Notes: generated by a model not told the origin, from the sequence alone. A stretch of DNA of 64,000 nucleotides from Sphingobacterium chuzhouense (GCF_014692525.1 NZ_JACNYL010000003.1:124001-188000); one strand, 5' to 3'. Positions 1 through 10,492 are shown, numbered from the stretch's first letter. Numbers and translations: made by a program.

Positions 1-1
1 T

Positions 2-124
2 ACGGAAATGGCGCTTTTTAGGGAGCAGTTCCGTCCATCGTTGGAATTTATAGAAACGGCTTCGCCAGAGGATTTGAGAGTATATATACTCGATTCTTAC
101 AGCAAATTTAAATCGAAAAAATAA
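2..124 (+). CDS. C-terminal end of an unidentified protein (partial)
   Basis: The reading frame is open from the first base of the window to a TAA at 122-124 and gives about 40 residues ending in a lysine-rich tail (SKFKSKK). The start lies outside the window. The other two forward frames contain early stops, so this frame is the likely coding one. I do not recognise the family from this short, mostly helical piece. It lies on the same strand as the permease that follows 31 bp later. Confidence 0.5.
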   Translation, partial: TEMALFREQFRPSLEFIETASPEDLRVYILDSYSKFKSKK

Positions 125-155
125 GACTTCATCAACCCTTATAAACAACAGAATT

Positions 156-1628
156 ATGTTATATAAAAAGTCTATACCACAAATCATCCAAGAAGCAAGA
201 GAAAGTGGGGAGCATACGCTAAAACGGACACTTTCAAGTACCGGATTGGTCTCTTTAGGAGTTGGTGCTATTATAGGTGCAGGGCTTTTTTCCCTTACAG
301 GGATTGCCGCAGCCGAGAACGCGGGTCCAGCCGTTATCCTTTCTTTTATCATCGCTGCTTTGGCATGTTCTTTTGCCGGACTTTGTTACGCAGAATTTGC
401 TTCCATGATTCCCGTGGCAGGCAGCGCATATACCTATTCCTACGCAACGATGGGCGAATTTATGGCTTGGATCATCGGTTGGGATTTAGTCTTGGAATAT
501 GCATTGGCGAGTGCCACGGTAGCCGTCAGCTGGTCGCAGTACTTCAATGAACTCCTGATGACTTTCGGGCTATCTATCCCATCGGAATTCTTAAAAGGTC
601 CTTGGGAAGGCGGCTATGTAAATATTCCAGCTATTATCATTGTTTGTCTCTTATCCTTACTATTAATGCGGGGCACAAAAGAGTCCTCCACAGTTAATAA
701 TATACTGGTTATTCTAAAAGTTGGGGTGGTTTTGATATTTATCGCTTTGGGATGGAGCTTTATTGATTCGTCAAATCACGTCCCTTTTGTCCCGACAAAC
801 GAAGGGGAAGAAATGGTAAAAAGTGGCGATATGAGTTTATGGTCTTTTCTACACAGTGACTATTTCGGAGAGTTTGGGATTAGCGGTATCCTGAGGGCTG
901 CGGGCGTTTTGTTTTTTGCTTTCATCGGGTTTGATGCCGTGAGTACAGCAGCGCAGGAAGCTAAAAATCCCAAACGTGGTATGCCAATCGGGATTATCGG
1001 ATCACTCATTATCTGTACGCTTCTATATGTCCTTTTCTCTTATGTGATGACCGGTTTGGAAAACTACAAATCTTTTGAAGGGGATGCCAAGCCCGTAGCC
1101 ACGGCATTCGCAAATACAGGCTATACATTTCTCAATACGGCGCTTATCATCACGATCATTGCCGGTTATACCTCCGTTATCCTTGTGATGCTGCTAGGGC
1201 AAAGCCGTGTGTTTTATTCCATGAGCAAAGACGGATTGCTACCTAAAATATTCTCCGACCTTTCTAAAAACCAGACACCTTGGAAAACGAATCTCATATT
1301 CATGGTATTCGTATCTCTTTTTGCCGGCTTTGTTCCTATCTCCGATTTGGGGCATATGGTTAGTATCGGGACTCTATTTGCCTTTACGTTGGTTTGTATT
1401 GGCGTGTTGGTACTTCGGAAAACAAGCCCGGAAATCGAAAGGCCATTCAGAACGCCATTAGTTCCGTTAGTGCCCGTATTAGGTATTATTGTCTGTTTGA
1501 TTTTGATGGCGTCTTTACCCGTAGAAAGTTGGGAACGTTTAGCAATTTGGTTAATTATCGGTATTGCAATTTATTGGTTCTATAGCAAAAAGCACAGCAA
1601 GGTCAGGCAATCTCATCGTAAATTATAA
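156..1628 (+). CDS. APC-superfamily amino acid permease (CAT-like)
   Basis: Predicted inner-membrane amino-acid transporter of the APC superfamily, most like the cationic amino acid transporter group. The 490-residue product has about 12-14 hydrophobic segments. After a 30-residue cytoplasmic lead it shows the family signature GVGAIIGAGLFSLTG in the first membrane helix, and later the conserved stretch GFDAVSTAAQEAKNPKRGMP between mid-protein helices. Length is normal. The substrate cannot be read from sequence; amino acid in exchange with protons is the family norm. The gene ends 10 bp before a secreted serine hydrolase, so the two are probably cotranscribed. A second, less similar APC permease is at 19243-20658. 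Confidence 0.85.
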   Translation: MLYKKSIPQIIQEARESGEHTLKRTLSSTGLVSLGVGAIIGAGLFSLTGIAAAENAGPAVILSFIIAALACSFAGLCYAEFASMIPVAGSAYTYSYATMGEFMAWIIGWDLVLEYALASATVAVSWSQYFNELLMTFGLSIPSEFLKGPWEGGYVNIPAIIIVCLLSLLLMRGTKESSTVNNILVILKVGVVLIFIALGWSFIDSSNHVPFVPTNEGEEMVKSGDMSLWSFLHSDYFGEFGISGILRAAGVLFFAFIGFDAVSTAAQEAKNPKRGMPIGIIGSLIICTLLYVLFSYVMTGLENYKSFEGDAKPVATAFANTGYTFLNTALIITIIAGYTSVILVMLLGQSRVFYSMSKDGLLPKIFSDLSKNQTPWKTNLIFMVFVSLFAGFVPISDLGHMVSIGTLFAFTLVCIGVLVLRKTSPEIERPFRTPLVPLVPVLGIIVCLILMASLPVESWERLAIWLIIGIAIYWFYSKKHSKVRQSHRKL

Positions 1629-1638
1629 CTATAGCGCT

Positions 1639-2538
1639 ATGAAATACAGATTGTTAATGGTTCTTTTATTTTCGACAGCATCGATTAGTTATGCGCAAAA
1701 AAAGGATGCTAAATTGGAGCGTATACTACGGAACGAAATAAAAGATTTTCAGGGGGATGTAGGGATATTCGTACAGCATTTCAAAAAAAACAGAACGGTA
1801 AGCATACAGGCGGATACTATCTTTCCTACCGCTAGCGTAGTTAAAGTACCTATTCTTGTTGGGGTTTTCGATAAAATAAAGCAAGGCAAGCTGAAATTAA
1901 ATGATTCTTATATCTACGATGCGAAACGTGTTTACGGCGGTTCAGGGCTGATGCAGTTTTATAAAGATAGTGCACAGACGAACCTATCCACGATGGTTTC
2001 GTTAATGCTGACCTATAGTGACAACGTAACTTCGATCTGGTGTCAGGAACTTGCCGGTGGCGGCACGGAAATCAACCAGTTAATGGATGAACTGGGGCTT
2101 CCGAATACCAAAGTAAATTCACGTACGGAAGGTCGCCAGAAAATCTGGGAAAAATACGGGTGGGGACAAACCACACCGCGAGAAATTGCTCAGCTAATGA
2201 CATTAATAAGACAGGGCAAAGTCATCACTCCTCGCCTTTCCGATAAAATGTATCGCTACTTGAAAAATCAATATTATAACGGTGAAGCCCTATCCCAGCT
2301 TCCAGCCCATATCGCAACAGCCTCCAAAACCGGTGCATTGAACCAAACGCGTAACGAAGTGGTATTTGTGCATGCTCCATCGGGTGACTTTGTTTTTGCT
2401 ATTTTAACTAAGAACAATAAAGACCAGCGTTGGACGCGCGATAACGAAGCGGAAGAGTTGACAAGACATATTGCCAATATATTATGGAATTATTTTGAAC
2501 CCAAAGAAAAGTTTAAAGCATACGATCCTGTACTTTAA
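1639..2538 (+). CDS. Class A beta-lactamase-like serine hydrolase, exported
   Basis: Predicted periplasmic serine hydrolase of the beta-lactamase/penicillin-binding fold. I chose the ATG at 1639, which gives a clean signal peptide (MKYRLLMVLLFSTASISYAQ); the longer frame from 1564 overlaps the permease and has no signal. Numbering from this start, the SxxK motif is S66-V-V-K69, the SDN loop is 127-129 and the KTG triad is 230-232, so the three core active-site elements are present. The omega-loop region (about 160-175) has a Glu after SRT but not the classical ExxLN, so true beta-lactamase activity is uncertain. Bacteroidota have many such relatives of unknown substrate. It sits 10 bp behind the permease. 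Confidence 0.8.
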   Translation: MKYRLLMVLLFSTASISYAQKKDAKLERILRNEIKDFQGDVGIFVQHFKKNRTVSIQADTIFPTASVVKVPILVGVFDKIKQGKLKLNDSYIYDAKRVYGGSGLMQFYKDSAQTNLSTMVSLMLTYSDNVTSIWCQELAGGGTEINQLMDELGLPNTKVNSRTEGRQKIWEKYGWGQTTPREIAQLMTLIRQGKVITPRLSDKMYRYLKNQYYNGEALSQLPAHIATASKTGALNQTRNEVVFVHAPSGDFVFAILTKNNKDQRWTRDNEAEELTRHIANILWNYFEPKEKFKAYDPVL

Positions 2539-2559
2539 ACTTTTCTTTCACGGGGAAAA

Positions 2560-4152
2560 TTACCTTTTTACAATTTGGATATCATCTAATACAACGTTTG
2601 TTTTACCGTTATTTTTAAACCAAACCCGCATTTTCTTCTTGTAATTATCATATTCCTTTCCCGATCTGAAATCTACTCTATTTCGCCGGAACTTATTACC
2701 TCCCCGCCCTTCAATCGCGACTACGGAACTTAATGAACCGTTGACGAGAGTAACGTTATCAACCGATCCGACAATATCTGTTTTACCTTTTGATTCGTAA
2801 GTTAAACGATAGTCTTGATCGTTATCCAGATATACATATTGTTCAATGTATTGTCCAGGTTCCAAGACGATAGCATTGGTCTTTTTTGTACCTGCTTCTG
2901 CAACGATATGTCCTGTACCCTCCCATGGCATTAATGCGTCACCATCATCAAATCCGGGGTTAGGGAGCTCATTCCCATCTTTTAAAGGCCATTGATACAT
3001 CCGAATGTAATCCACTTCCATATTTACTGTCCCTCCACCTCCATAACTACCCAGAAACACGTTCATAAAATGGTTTGGTGAATGCATATTTTCCTTATCA
3101 CTATATTCTTTGATCAAGTCGCCATTGATGTAATGCTTAATGGTGGTTGGCGACCAAAGGATACCGTGGATAACCCAATTATCAAAGTGATCGTATCCTT
3201 CTGCGATATGGGTATTCAGATTGCGTAAAAACCTACCGTTTTGATCTACATGACCGTGCAACACAAATTGGGCAGAAATATATTCAAACACATCGATTTC
3301 AAAGACCTGTCCTTTTGGGCGAACGCCTTTTACACCGTTTACTTCTGTGCCTTCTTGAAAGTAATTCCGTAAATCCGGGCCGGGGGCATCAAACCAAAAG
3401 GCGGTATTCAATCCTCGAGGTTTGCCTGTATTCTTTCTTTTTACTTTCACCTCAAAATATCCCCCTCGGCTATTATCCAACAGGCATTCGTTTGTACGCC
3501 AATCATACGTTTGTATAGAAGATATTTTTTTATTATTTTTTTGATCGTATACACGAACAGGCAAGCTATCGCTAGTATATAAATTGATCGTCTTACCATT
3601 TAAAATGTAAGCAGGTTGCGCTAGGTTGTCATTGCGCATATCTTCTTCAAAATCACCTCGCAATTGATCTATACTGGAGTAATAGTTGGTAGACCATTTA
3701 TTCCGGTTGAGTAGAAGATCATTAAACTCATCGTGCCAAAAAAGTTCCATTCCCGTCGGGACGGCTGTAGAACTCGGGGTATTCTTGAGCTCTTCTATCT
3801 CTTTTGGCGAAAGGCGCCAGCTTTTCTCTGTGATTACCTCTACCGATACGGATGTGCTTGTCCCTGAGCCGTTACAAGCTTCTACCCAAACCTTATACTT
3901 GCGATCAGCTGTTACGTCCGTGATGTAATATCGGTTCTGTGGCGATTCAACTATTGCATTCGCTTCATTTGGTTTCTTTCCTGTATCCGACCAATACAAC
4001 TTATAACCGCCCTCGTGATTCGGGGCCGGATCCCAGTCAACCCGAATCCAGCTTCTCGTTCCCAAGGCTTCCAATTGAGAAGGAGCCATAGGAAGCTGCG
4101 CGTAGCTTCCTATAGTTAAAAATAAAAAAATGACTGTTAATATTTGTTTCAT
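2560..4152 (-). CDS. Secreted glycoside hydrolase family 16 enzyme with FN3 and C-terminal CBM-like domain
   Basis: Endo-acting polysaccharide hydrolase, last gene of a polysaccharide-utilisation locus. Start at 4152 is supported by AGGAG seven bases upstream and by the signal peptide that follows (MKQILTVIFLFLTIGSYAQ); an in-frame ATG at 4194 overlaps susD. Domains in the 530-residue product: fibronectin type III about 22-110, GH16 jelly roll about 135-405, beta-sandwich resembling a CBM4/9-type carbohydrate-binding module about 410-530. The GH16 signature EIDVFE at 285-290 holds nucleophile E285, D287 and acid/base E290. This ExDxxE spacing is the beta-bulge type seen in laminarinases, agarases, porphyranases and kappa-carrageenases; the substrate is not resolved. 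Ten bases separate it from susD. Confidence 0.88.
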   Translation of the reverse strand: MKQILTVIFLFLTIGSYAQLPMAPSQLEALGTRSWIRVDWDPAPNHEGGYKLYWSDTGKKPNEANAIVESPQNRYYITDVTADRKYKVWVEACNGSGTSTSVSVEVITEKSWRLSPKEIEELKNTPSSTAVPTGMELFWHDEFNDLLLNRNKWSTNYYSSIDQLRGDFEEDMRNDNLAQPAYILNGKTINLYTSDSLPVRVYDQKNNKKISSIQTYDWRTNECLLDNSRGGYFEVKVKRKNTGKPRGLNTAFWFDAPGPDLRNYFQEGTEVNGVKGVRPKGQVFEIDVFEYISAQFVLHGHVDQNGRFLRNLNTHIAEGYDHFDNWVIHGILWSPTTIKHYINGDLIKEYSDKENMHSPNHFMNVFLGSYGGGGTVNMEVDYIRMYQWPLKDGNELPNPGFDDGDALMPWEGTGHIVAEAGTKKTNAIVLEPGQYIEQYVYLDNDQDYRLTYESKGKTDIVGSVDNVTLVNGSLSSVVAIEGRGGNKFRRNRVDFRSGKEYDNYKKKMRVWFKNNGKTNVVLDDIQIVKR

Positions 4153-4162
4153 TAATGTACTC

Positions 4163-5677
4163 CTATTGATATCCTTCATTTTGTTTAATAACATTATTGC
4201 TTTCGTTCACCGCTGTACGTGGTAAAGGAAAGAGCACACGCGTTTCATTGACATTACTTGCACCATCGTCGATAGCGCGCTGTATAAAAAGACCCCAGCG
4301 AATTAAATCATCTCTTCTCCATCCCTCACCCCAAAGCTCAAATAGACGTTCATCCTGTATCTTTTCTAAAAATTGTGTCTTATTAAGGTTCTCTGGCAAA
4401 GGATCTAATCCGGCGCGCTCCCGAACATCATTTATTGCGCTATACGCTTCTTGATTCGGTCCTCCGTTTGCTTCATTAATACTTTCTGCCAACATGAGCA
4501 GGACATCCGCATACCGATAAACAGGGTTATCGACCGCGCTGTTCTGGCTGCTGGTGCGGGATGGATCGGGTGCAAACTTAACGGGTACTGCTCCTATATG
4601 ACCCGCCGTACGCGCATTCTTATAAATAATATTTCCGTCACCATCTCGTCCGGTGGGATACTCTTCCAGTAATACACGGAGACGTCTGTCATTTTGGTCG
4701 AACTTATCATAACTATACCAGCGCATTTTATAGCCATCCCACGCCGTTAACTCGACACCCGACGGGTCTCTATAATCCGTAGGTAATGCATGTGCCAACC
4801 ACATATTGGTGTAGGCGTCTCCTCCTGTCGCGGTGGAAACCACGGCCAGAATCATCTCATTGGAGGCGCCTCCTTTGCTCGCCATGCTGAACAGATCTTC
4901 ATAATTCTCATCCAGGCTGTACCCTAATGTTTTTATTTCCTGCCCTACCGTCACGGCTTCTTCCCAACGTTTTTCCTGCATATACAGCTTCATCAGGCCG
5001 GTTAACGCAGCAGCTTTGGAAAACCGTCCGTAATTGTCTCCTGTAAATCTACTGGGCAATACAGCGGCAGCATCTTTCCAATCTTGCTCGATTTGTTTCA
5101 CCATCTCTGCTGCTGATGGTCTGGGTACCGGTGGAGCTGCCGGATCGGCGGCGATGGTAGCATCCGTAATGATGGTCAGCGGACCATAATTGAAATACAG
5201 CAATTGGGCATAATGTGCGCGCAAGGCTTTTAACTCTGCGATGTAACGATCTTTCAGCGCCTGATCTATCACCGCGTTCTCTATATCGTTTAACACGATG
5301 GCAATCCTAGATATATAAGGCAGATAACGTCCGTAATTATGTGTAACCCAGCCGAAATCCGGTGTGAAATTAAGGTTGTGCATCCGTACCCAGTCGCCTC
5401 CCCAAGCACATATGCCTTCATCGGTGGTCATCATGGCTTGTGTACGCCAGCCATACGTGCCGCTTCCCCATCCCCCTTGCCAGTCATCTCCACCAGCCAT
5501 ACCTCTATAAATTGCATTAATGCTTGCCAGCAGGCCTTCCGGTGTAGCAACAACCGAATTTAGATCGCCGTATGTCTTATATTCCAATCCTTTCTCACAA
5601 GCACCAAATAACATGGATAGGCCCAGAAGAGGAGTGATCCATATTTTTTTTCTCATCTTACTTATATTGATTTTCAT
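4163..5677 (-). CDS. SusD/RagB-family glycan-binding lipoprotein
   Basis: Outer-membrane surface lipoprotein that binds glycan and works as a lid on the SusC-type transporter. The 504-residue product begins with a signal peptide ending in a lipobox-like LFGAC. It has the TPR-like SusD architecture, including the C-terminal PVYRYADVLLMLAESINEA segment and the WGEGWRRDDLIRW motif typical of the family. Two in-frame starts are possible, 5677 and 5656 (MRKKIW); the choice does not change the mature protein. It follows susC by 12 bp and precedes the GH16 gene by 10 bp, as expected for a PUL operon. Confidence 0.93.
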   Translation of the reverse strand: MKINISKMRKKIWITPLLGLSMLFGACEKGLEYKTYGDLNSVVATPEGLLASINAIYRGMAGGDDWQGGWGSGTYGWRTQAMMTTDEGICAWGGDWVRMHNLNFTPDFGWVTHNYGRYLPYISRIAIVLNDIENAVIDQALKDRYIAELKALRAHYAQLLYFNYGPLTIITDATIAADPAAPPVPRPSAAEMVKQIEQDWKDAAAVLPSRFTGDNYGRFSKAAALTGLMKLYMQEKRWEEAVTVGQEIKTLGYSLDENYEDLFSMASKGGASNEMILAVVSTATGGDAYTNMWLAHALPTDYRDPSGVELTAWDGYKMRWYSYDKFDQNDRRLRVLLEEYPTGRDGDGNIIYKNARTAGHIGAVPVKFAPDPSRTSSQNSAVDNPVYRYADVLLMLAESINEANGGPNQEAYSAINDVRERAGLDPLPENLNKTQFLEKIQDERLFELWGEGWRRDDLIRWGLFIQRAIDDGASNVNETRVLFPLPRTAVNESNNVIKQNEGYQ

Positions 5678-5689
5678 GATTCTACAACA

Positions 5690-8600
5690 TTAAAAATTAG
5701 CGTTTATTCCAAATACAAAACTTTTTACCAGCGGATAGAAGTTACCGGCGTCAAGCTCGGGATCTAGTCCGGGATACTTCGTAATCGTAAACAGATTTTG
5801 CATATCAAAAGACAAACGTAGATTCGAGAATAACTTCTGTTTACGCATCATCTGTTGTGATAATGTATATCCTAACGTGATGTTGCGCGCACGCAGAAAT
5901 GTCGCATTGAGCAACCAATAATCTGCCCCGTTTTGAAAACTTGAATAATTTTCATCATACAGCGCGGTCGGCATTTGTCCGTATGTGTTGTTGATATGCC
6001 ATCGATCACGCGAAACCGGCATCGCATTAAACCCGTATCTATCTGTGGTAAGCTCCTCGACTCTGCCGCTCGCTATCGGCGACCATTTTTTCAGTTTCAT
6101 TCCGGACAGGAAGATGTTCAGATCAAACCCTTTGTAGTTAAGTGTGTTCCCGATACCAAAATTGAACTGTGGATCAGCGTTGCCAATATACGTTTTATCT
6201 GCTTCTGTGATCTGCCCATCTGGTTCCGTTAAATTGCCATCGGTATAGCCGTGAATATCCCGCAAGATTATTCCGCCCGGAAGCATGCCGGACATGTGGG
6301 CAGGAGCTTCGCCGTACCTACCGGTAAATATACCATCCGAAAGATAGCCAAAGAGCGGATTGAAGAGCGCATCCCTTCCTGTCGCTATTTCATGTCTCTC
6401 TAACGTGCGCAGCATTTCAGGAGAACGTTCTAACCAATAATTCAAATAATGGGAGAAATTGAATGTTGTATTCCACGAAAAGCCGTCCGGCTCGGAAGTC
6501 ACGAAGTTTCTGGTTTCCAGATTAATTTCATATCCCGTAGAACGGGTCTTGCCTGCGTTGCCATAAACACCACCGATGAGAAAGCCCGATGGATAAGGTA
6601 TCCAGGAAATCAAATTCCGAATGGTTTTGTTATAGTAATCAACCGATCCGGAGACACGCTGATTAAATAATCCAAAATCCAGACCGACATTAAACTCTCC
6701 CGCCGTCTCCCAGGTTAAGTTCGGGTTAGCGGCACGACTCAATTCCAGTCCAGTCTTAACTATTCCGTTCCCGAAAAATGTATTACTCGCATTGTACAAT
6801 GCAGACGCTGCTGATTGAAAATCACTATTACCAGTCTCCCCGTATCCAGTTCTCAGCTTCAAAAATGAAATCGGCTCCAAGGTTGACATCCAACTTTCAT
6901 CCGATATAATCCATCCCGCTGATAATCCCGGAAACATACCCCACTTTCTGTTCTCGGCAAACACGGAAGCACCATCACGGCGTAGGGAAGCCTGCAAGGT
7001 GATATTGTTATTGTATGTATAGATTACTCTTCCGAAATAAGATGCCCAAATACTTTCACTCTTACCCGACGCGACAAACGGCCTATCAGCCTGACCAGCT
7101 CCTAAATCATAATACTGTAAAGCATCCGAAAGAAAGTTTTGATGTCCGGCACCAAACGTATTCCACACTGTTTGTTGGAAACTATATCCTAACATCGCAC
7201 CAAATGTATGTTTTTCATTAAATTCTTTATCGTAATTAATGATATATTCATACAATTTCGTTTGATGATCTGCCTGACTAATATTGGCGGCACCTCCTAC
7301 CTGTGAGCCATACAGAAAGTCGGTTGAAAAGTATGACGAGCGTTTTTGATACGATTGGTCGTAGCTGAAGCTTGCTTTTGCCTTTAGTCCATCTATTATA
7401 GTCCACTCTCCATAAGCAGATGTGAGTACGCGCTTGGCGTTGGTCAAATCGGTATTGGTTGTATAGGAAAGCGGGTTGGGTATATTCGGATAAAACGGAT
7501 TCAGTGGGTAACTTCCATCCTCCGCCTGCAACGGTACAACAGGTGCCCAATAAATTGCCGAGGTAACGATACCCCCATTTTCTAACGTTCCTCCGGTAAC
7601 GGTATTATTTGCCAATGAATTGGACACGATCACGTTACTTCCCAATTTGATTTTTTCGGAAAGCTGATGGTCCAGATTCATTCTACCGTTATATCGTTTG
7701 TAGTCTGTCCCGATAATCACCCCTTTTTGGTCGAAATAGTTGCCGGAGATAAAGTAGGTTGTCTTATTGCCTCCTCCGGATAAGGAGATATTATGCTGCT
7801 GTGTATATCCACCTCGTACAATGGCATCTGTCGCCAGCTGTCTGTCCGACGGCATATTGTTCATCTCATCGTCGGTAAATGCCGGTGTGTACGGATCGGT
7901 TATCTCATTTTCATTCTTTGTACCATACCACGGCCCTATCTCGTTGTCGCGGTGCCACATTTCCAAGCGAAGTAGATTTCGCTGTTCCATATATTCTCTT
8001 ACACCAAACACCGGATACATCTTATCTGCCTGCTGTATCCCATAATTGCCCGAATATTGCAAAGTGGATTGCCCATCTCTCCCTTTTTTTGTCGTAATCA
8101 ATACTACCCCTGCTCCTGCCCGTGCACCGTAGATAGAAGCCGCACTGGCATCTTTCAATACTTCGATGGATTCGATATCGTTGGGATTAATAAAATTCAT
8201 AGGCGATTTGCTAACGCCTGCGCCGCCGTATCGCCCTCCGACACCACCAGACCCCAATTCCGGTTGTCCGGCATTATCGTTTACGGGAACACCATCTATC
8301 ACATACAATACACCCGCGTTTGCAAAAGAGGGATTACTGCGGATTTTCACATTTACCCCTGCACCTGGCTGCCCCGTAGGTTGCGTAACTTCCAGACCAG
8401 CAGCCTTACCTTGTAGCATCTGCTGAAAATTGGCCGCTACACTCGTATTTAGATCGTCATTGTTAATACTTGATACAGCGCCGGTCAAATTCCTTTTTCT
8501 TACCGAACCATAACCAATGACAACTACTTCATCTAAAGAACTGCTTGCTGCAGCCAGCTGGATTTTCAATGCAGATTCTCCCTGAAATACAATCTCCCTC

Positions 8601-9175
8601 GTTTCATATCCCATTAAATTGACAACCAGAATATTACCCTGAACTGCTTGGATACTGAACCGCCCTTCATTATCAGAAGACGTTCCTCGGGATGTCCCTT
8701 TTACCGATATGCTGGCTCCTGCTAACGGAGCTCCCTCGTTACTGAGAATCGTTCCTTCCGCTTGGGTTTGTTGCTGCTGTGCCATGGAAGTGATGGTTTT
8801 GGTACCAGCGCCCTTACGTTTTAGGACAACAATCCCCTCTTTAATCTCATAGGTCAATGGTTGTCCCTTCAAGAGCTGATCAAGAAGTTCCGTAATACTA
8901 GCGGCTGTTACAGACAACGAAACAGGATGTGTATCTCTAAGGTGGTTTTTAACATAGAAAAAATCCAAGTTTGTCGTTTTCTTGATTTCCGCTATAGCTT
9001 GCTCAAGGCTTTGTTTTTTTAAACGAAGCGTGATAGACTGAGATTTGGCTTGAGCCGTTAAATACAGAAAGGAAAACATACAGATGCATATCAAAAAAAT
9101 CTTATGCTCTGATAGGCTATACCATTTCCTTAAATTTGAAACACGGGGCTTCCATATTCTTTTTTTTGAAATCAT
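5690..9175 (-). CDS. SusC/RagA-family TonB-dependent transporter with STN signalling domain
   Basis: Outer-membrane TonB-dependent glycan transporter, 1161 residues. Order of parts: long signal region (about 1-45), secretin/TonB short N-terminal (STN) domain about 46-120, carboxypeptidase-D-like regulatory domain about 140-215 (EGTILSNEGAPLAGASISVKG), plug with the SusC hallmarks SLDEVVVIGYGSVRKRNLTG and the SIEVLKDASAASIYGARAGAGV region, then a beta-barrel. The STN domain means it can signal to the FecR-type anti-sigma factor encoded next to it. It pairs with the SusD gene downstream. The barrel ends with a hydrophobic aromatic C-terminus (FVFGINANF), as expected for BAM-dependent insertion. 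Confidence 0.95.
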   Translation of the reverse strand: MISKKRIWKPRVSNLRKWYSLSEHKIFLICICMFSFLYLTAQAKSQSITLRLKKQSLEQAIAEIKKTTNLDFFYVKNHLRDTHPVSLSVTAASITELLDQLLKGQPLTYEIKEGIVVLKRKGAGTKTITSMAQQQQTQAEGTILSNEGAPLAGASISVKGTSRGTSSDNEGRFSIQAVQGNILVVNLMGYETREIVFQGESALKIQLAAASSSLDEVVVIGYGSVRKRNLTGAVSSINNDDLNTSVAANFQQMLQGKAAGLEVTQPTGQPGAGVNVKIRSNPSFANAGVLYVIDGVPVNDNAGQPELGSGGVGGRYGGAGVSKSPMNFINPNDIESIEVLKDASAASIYGARAGAGVVLITTKKGRDGQSTLQYSGNYGIQQADKMYPVFGVREYMEQRNLLRLEMWHRDNEIGPWYGTKNENEITDPYTPAFTDDEMNNMPSDRQLATDAIVRGGYTQQHNISLSGGGNKTTYFISGNYFDQKGVIIGTDYKRYNGRMNLDHQLSEKIKLGSNVIVSNSLANNTVTGGTLENGGIVTSAIYWAPVVPLQAEDGSYPLNPFYPNIPNPLSYTTNTDLTNAKRVLTSAYGEWTIIDGLKAKASFSYDQSYQKRSSYFSTDFLYGSQVGGAANISQADHQTKLYEYIINYDKEFNEKHTFGAMLGYSFQQTVWNTFGAGHQNFLSDALQYYDLGAGQADRPFVASGKSESIWASYFGRVIYTYNNNITLQASLRRDGASVFAENRKWGMFPGLSAGWIISDESWMSTLEPISFLKLRTGYGETGNSDFQSAASALYNASNTFFGNGIVKTGLELSRAANPNLTWETAGEFNVGLDFGLFNQRVSGSVDYYNKTIRNLISWIPYPSGFLIGGVYGNAGKTRSTGYEINLETRNFVTSEPDGFSWNTTFNFSHYLNYWLERSPEMLRTLERHEIATGRDALFNPLFGYLSDGIFTGRYGEAPAHMSGMLPGGIILRDIHGYTDGNLTEPDGQITEADKTYIGNADPQFNFGIGNTLNYKGFDLNIFLSGMKLKKWSPIASGRVEELTTDRYGFNAMPVSRDRWHINNTYGQMPTALYDENYSSFQNGADYWLLNATFLRARNITLGYTLSQQMMRKQKLFSNLRLSFDMQNLFTITKYPGLDPELDAGNFYPLVKSFVFGINANF

Positions 9176-9296
9176 ATTTATTAAGGCTAATTGTTATTAT
9201 TTAATTGTCGTATTTTACTTATTTTGTCCGCTTGGAAAGGCTCTTCATATTTGTTTACATAGGCATACTATTTTAATTTTCATATAATTCGGTTAT

Positions 9297-10415
9297 TTAA
9301 CGTTTAGTAACTATTACTGTCCTGTCTTTTATCTCGAATTTTAATAGCTCTGTCTGTTCAATGACGGTCAGCACTTTTGAGATATTCTCAAATTTCGAGA
9401 TGGTTCCTTTCATAACATCATTCGGCATTTGCCCTTTGTAAATGACTTCTACACTATACCATCTAGAGAGCTTTCGCATGATTTGATAAATATTTTCGTC
9501 ATCAAATTCAAAAAAGCCCATTCTCCAGGCTATTGCAGCAGATATATTGGCGGACTCTATACTACTCATTCCTTTTGCATCCGTCTTTAATTGTTGACCT
9601 GGCTTCAATATAAAGGCACTGTTTATTCCTACGCTTCCTTCTAATAAGGTGGTTCTCGTTTCTCCCTCGTCTGCATAGCTGCTCACATTAAAATGTGTTC
9701 CATATACCCTTATCTTCTGATCTTTAGTTTCCACGATAAATGGTTTCTTTGTATCCTTTGCTACTTCAAAATACGCTTCACCTTCGAGTTGAACTTTACG
9801 CTTTTCTGCAGCATGGAAGGACGACGGAAATGTTAATGTGGACGCAGCGTTTAACCAAACCTTGGTTCCATCTGGCAATACCAGCTGATATTGCTGTCCT
9901 CTATCTGTTATCAGCATGTTCGTACCAGCTACACCTCCCGATTGCACAATGCCTTCTTTGTATTGTAATGTACTATCAGATGTTTTTACAATAGATGCAT
10001 CTGTAGCATCAGAAACTGTTCCTATTCCGGTAGACTGTAAATCTATTTTTCGTCCATCTGCTAATACCAGTACACCTGCTGATTTTCCCGGCTGTATATC
10101 TTCGATTTCGGCATACTCATGATTTTCAGAAACTTGATCTCCATTCCATAACCAGATACTAAACAAAAGACAGACAAGCACTGAGGCCGCTACTTTACTT
10201 ATATTAAAATATAGCCGCCTGCGTCTTTGTACGATAATTTCGGCGGAAACATGTTCAAATATTTGAACCTTTTTCTGGTTCAATAAGGTTTCAGACAAGG
10301 GTATGCCTTTATCCTGTTTTATACGACAGAAGGTATTATATAATACAAAATCGGCATCATCAGCAGTTCCTTTGCATATCCGATCTATAGCTTGATTCAA
10401 TTGTTGTTTATCCAT
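9297..10415 (-). CDS. FecR-family anti-sigma factor
   Basis: Inner-membrane anti-sigma regulator, 372 residues. A cytoplasmic N-terminal part (about 1-70) is followed by one membrane helix (about 72-90, VAASVLVCLLFSIWLW) and a periplasmic FecR beta-domain (about 165-260, with VWLNAASTLTFPSSF and GEAYFEVAKD). The C-terminal DUF4974-like part (about 300-372) resembles an STN fold. It should hold the neighbouring ECF sigma factor inactive until the STN domain of the SusC transporter signals substrate. It lies between the sigma gene (77 bp upstream) and susC (121 bp downstream) on the same strand. Confidence 0.92.
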   Translation of the reverse strand: MDKQQLNQAIDRICKGTADDADFVLYNTFCRIKQDKGIPLSETLLNQKKVQIFEHVSAEIIVQRRRRLYFNISKVAASVLVCLLFSIWLWNGDQVSENHEYAEIEDIQPGKSAGVLVLADGRKIDLQSTGIGTVSDATDASIVKTSDSTLQYKEGIVQSGGVAGTNMLITDRGQQYQLVLPDGTKVWLNAASTLTFPSSFHAAEKRKVQLEGEAYFEVAKDTKKPFIVETKDQKIRVYGTHFNVSSYADEGETRTTLLEGSVGINSAFILKPGQQLKTDAKGMSSIESANISAAIAWRMGFFEFDDENIYQIMRKLSRWYSVEVIYKGQMPNDVMKGTISKFENISKVLTVIEQTELLKFEIKDRTVIVTKR

Positions 10416-10492
10416 ATACAGTTCCTCTTTTTTCAGAGGTATCTATATAATAAGATACATAGATAAGGGGCATCCCCTAGTCGATAAGGATT

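Noticed and set aside
8057..8426. Open frames on the plus strand opposite susC (119 and 86 residues)
   Set aside because: They lie antisense to the conserved plug domain of the transporter and have no coding features.
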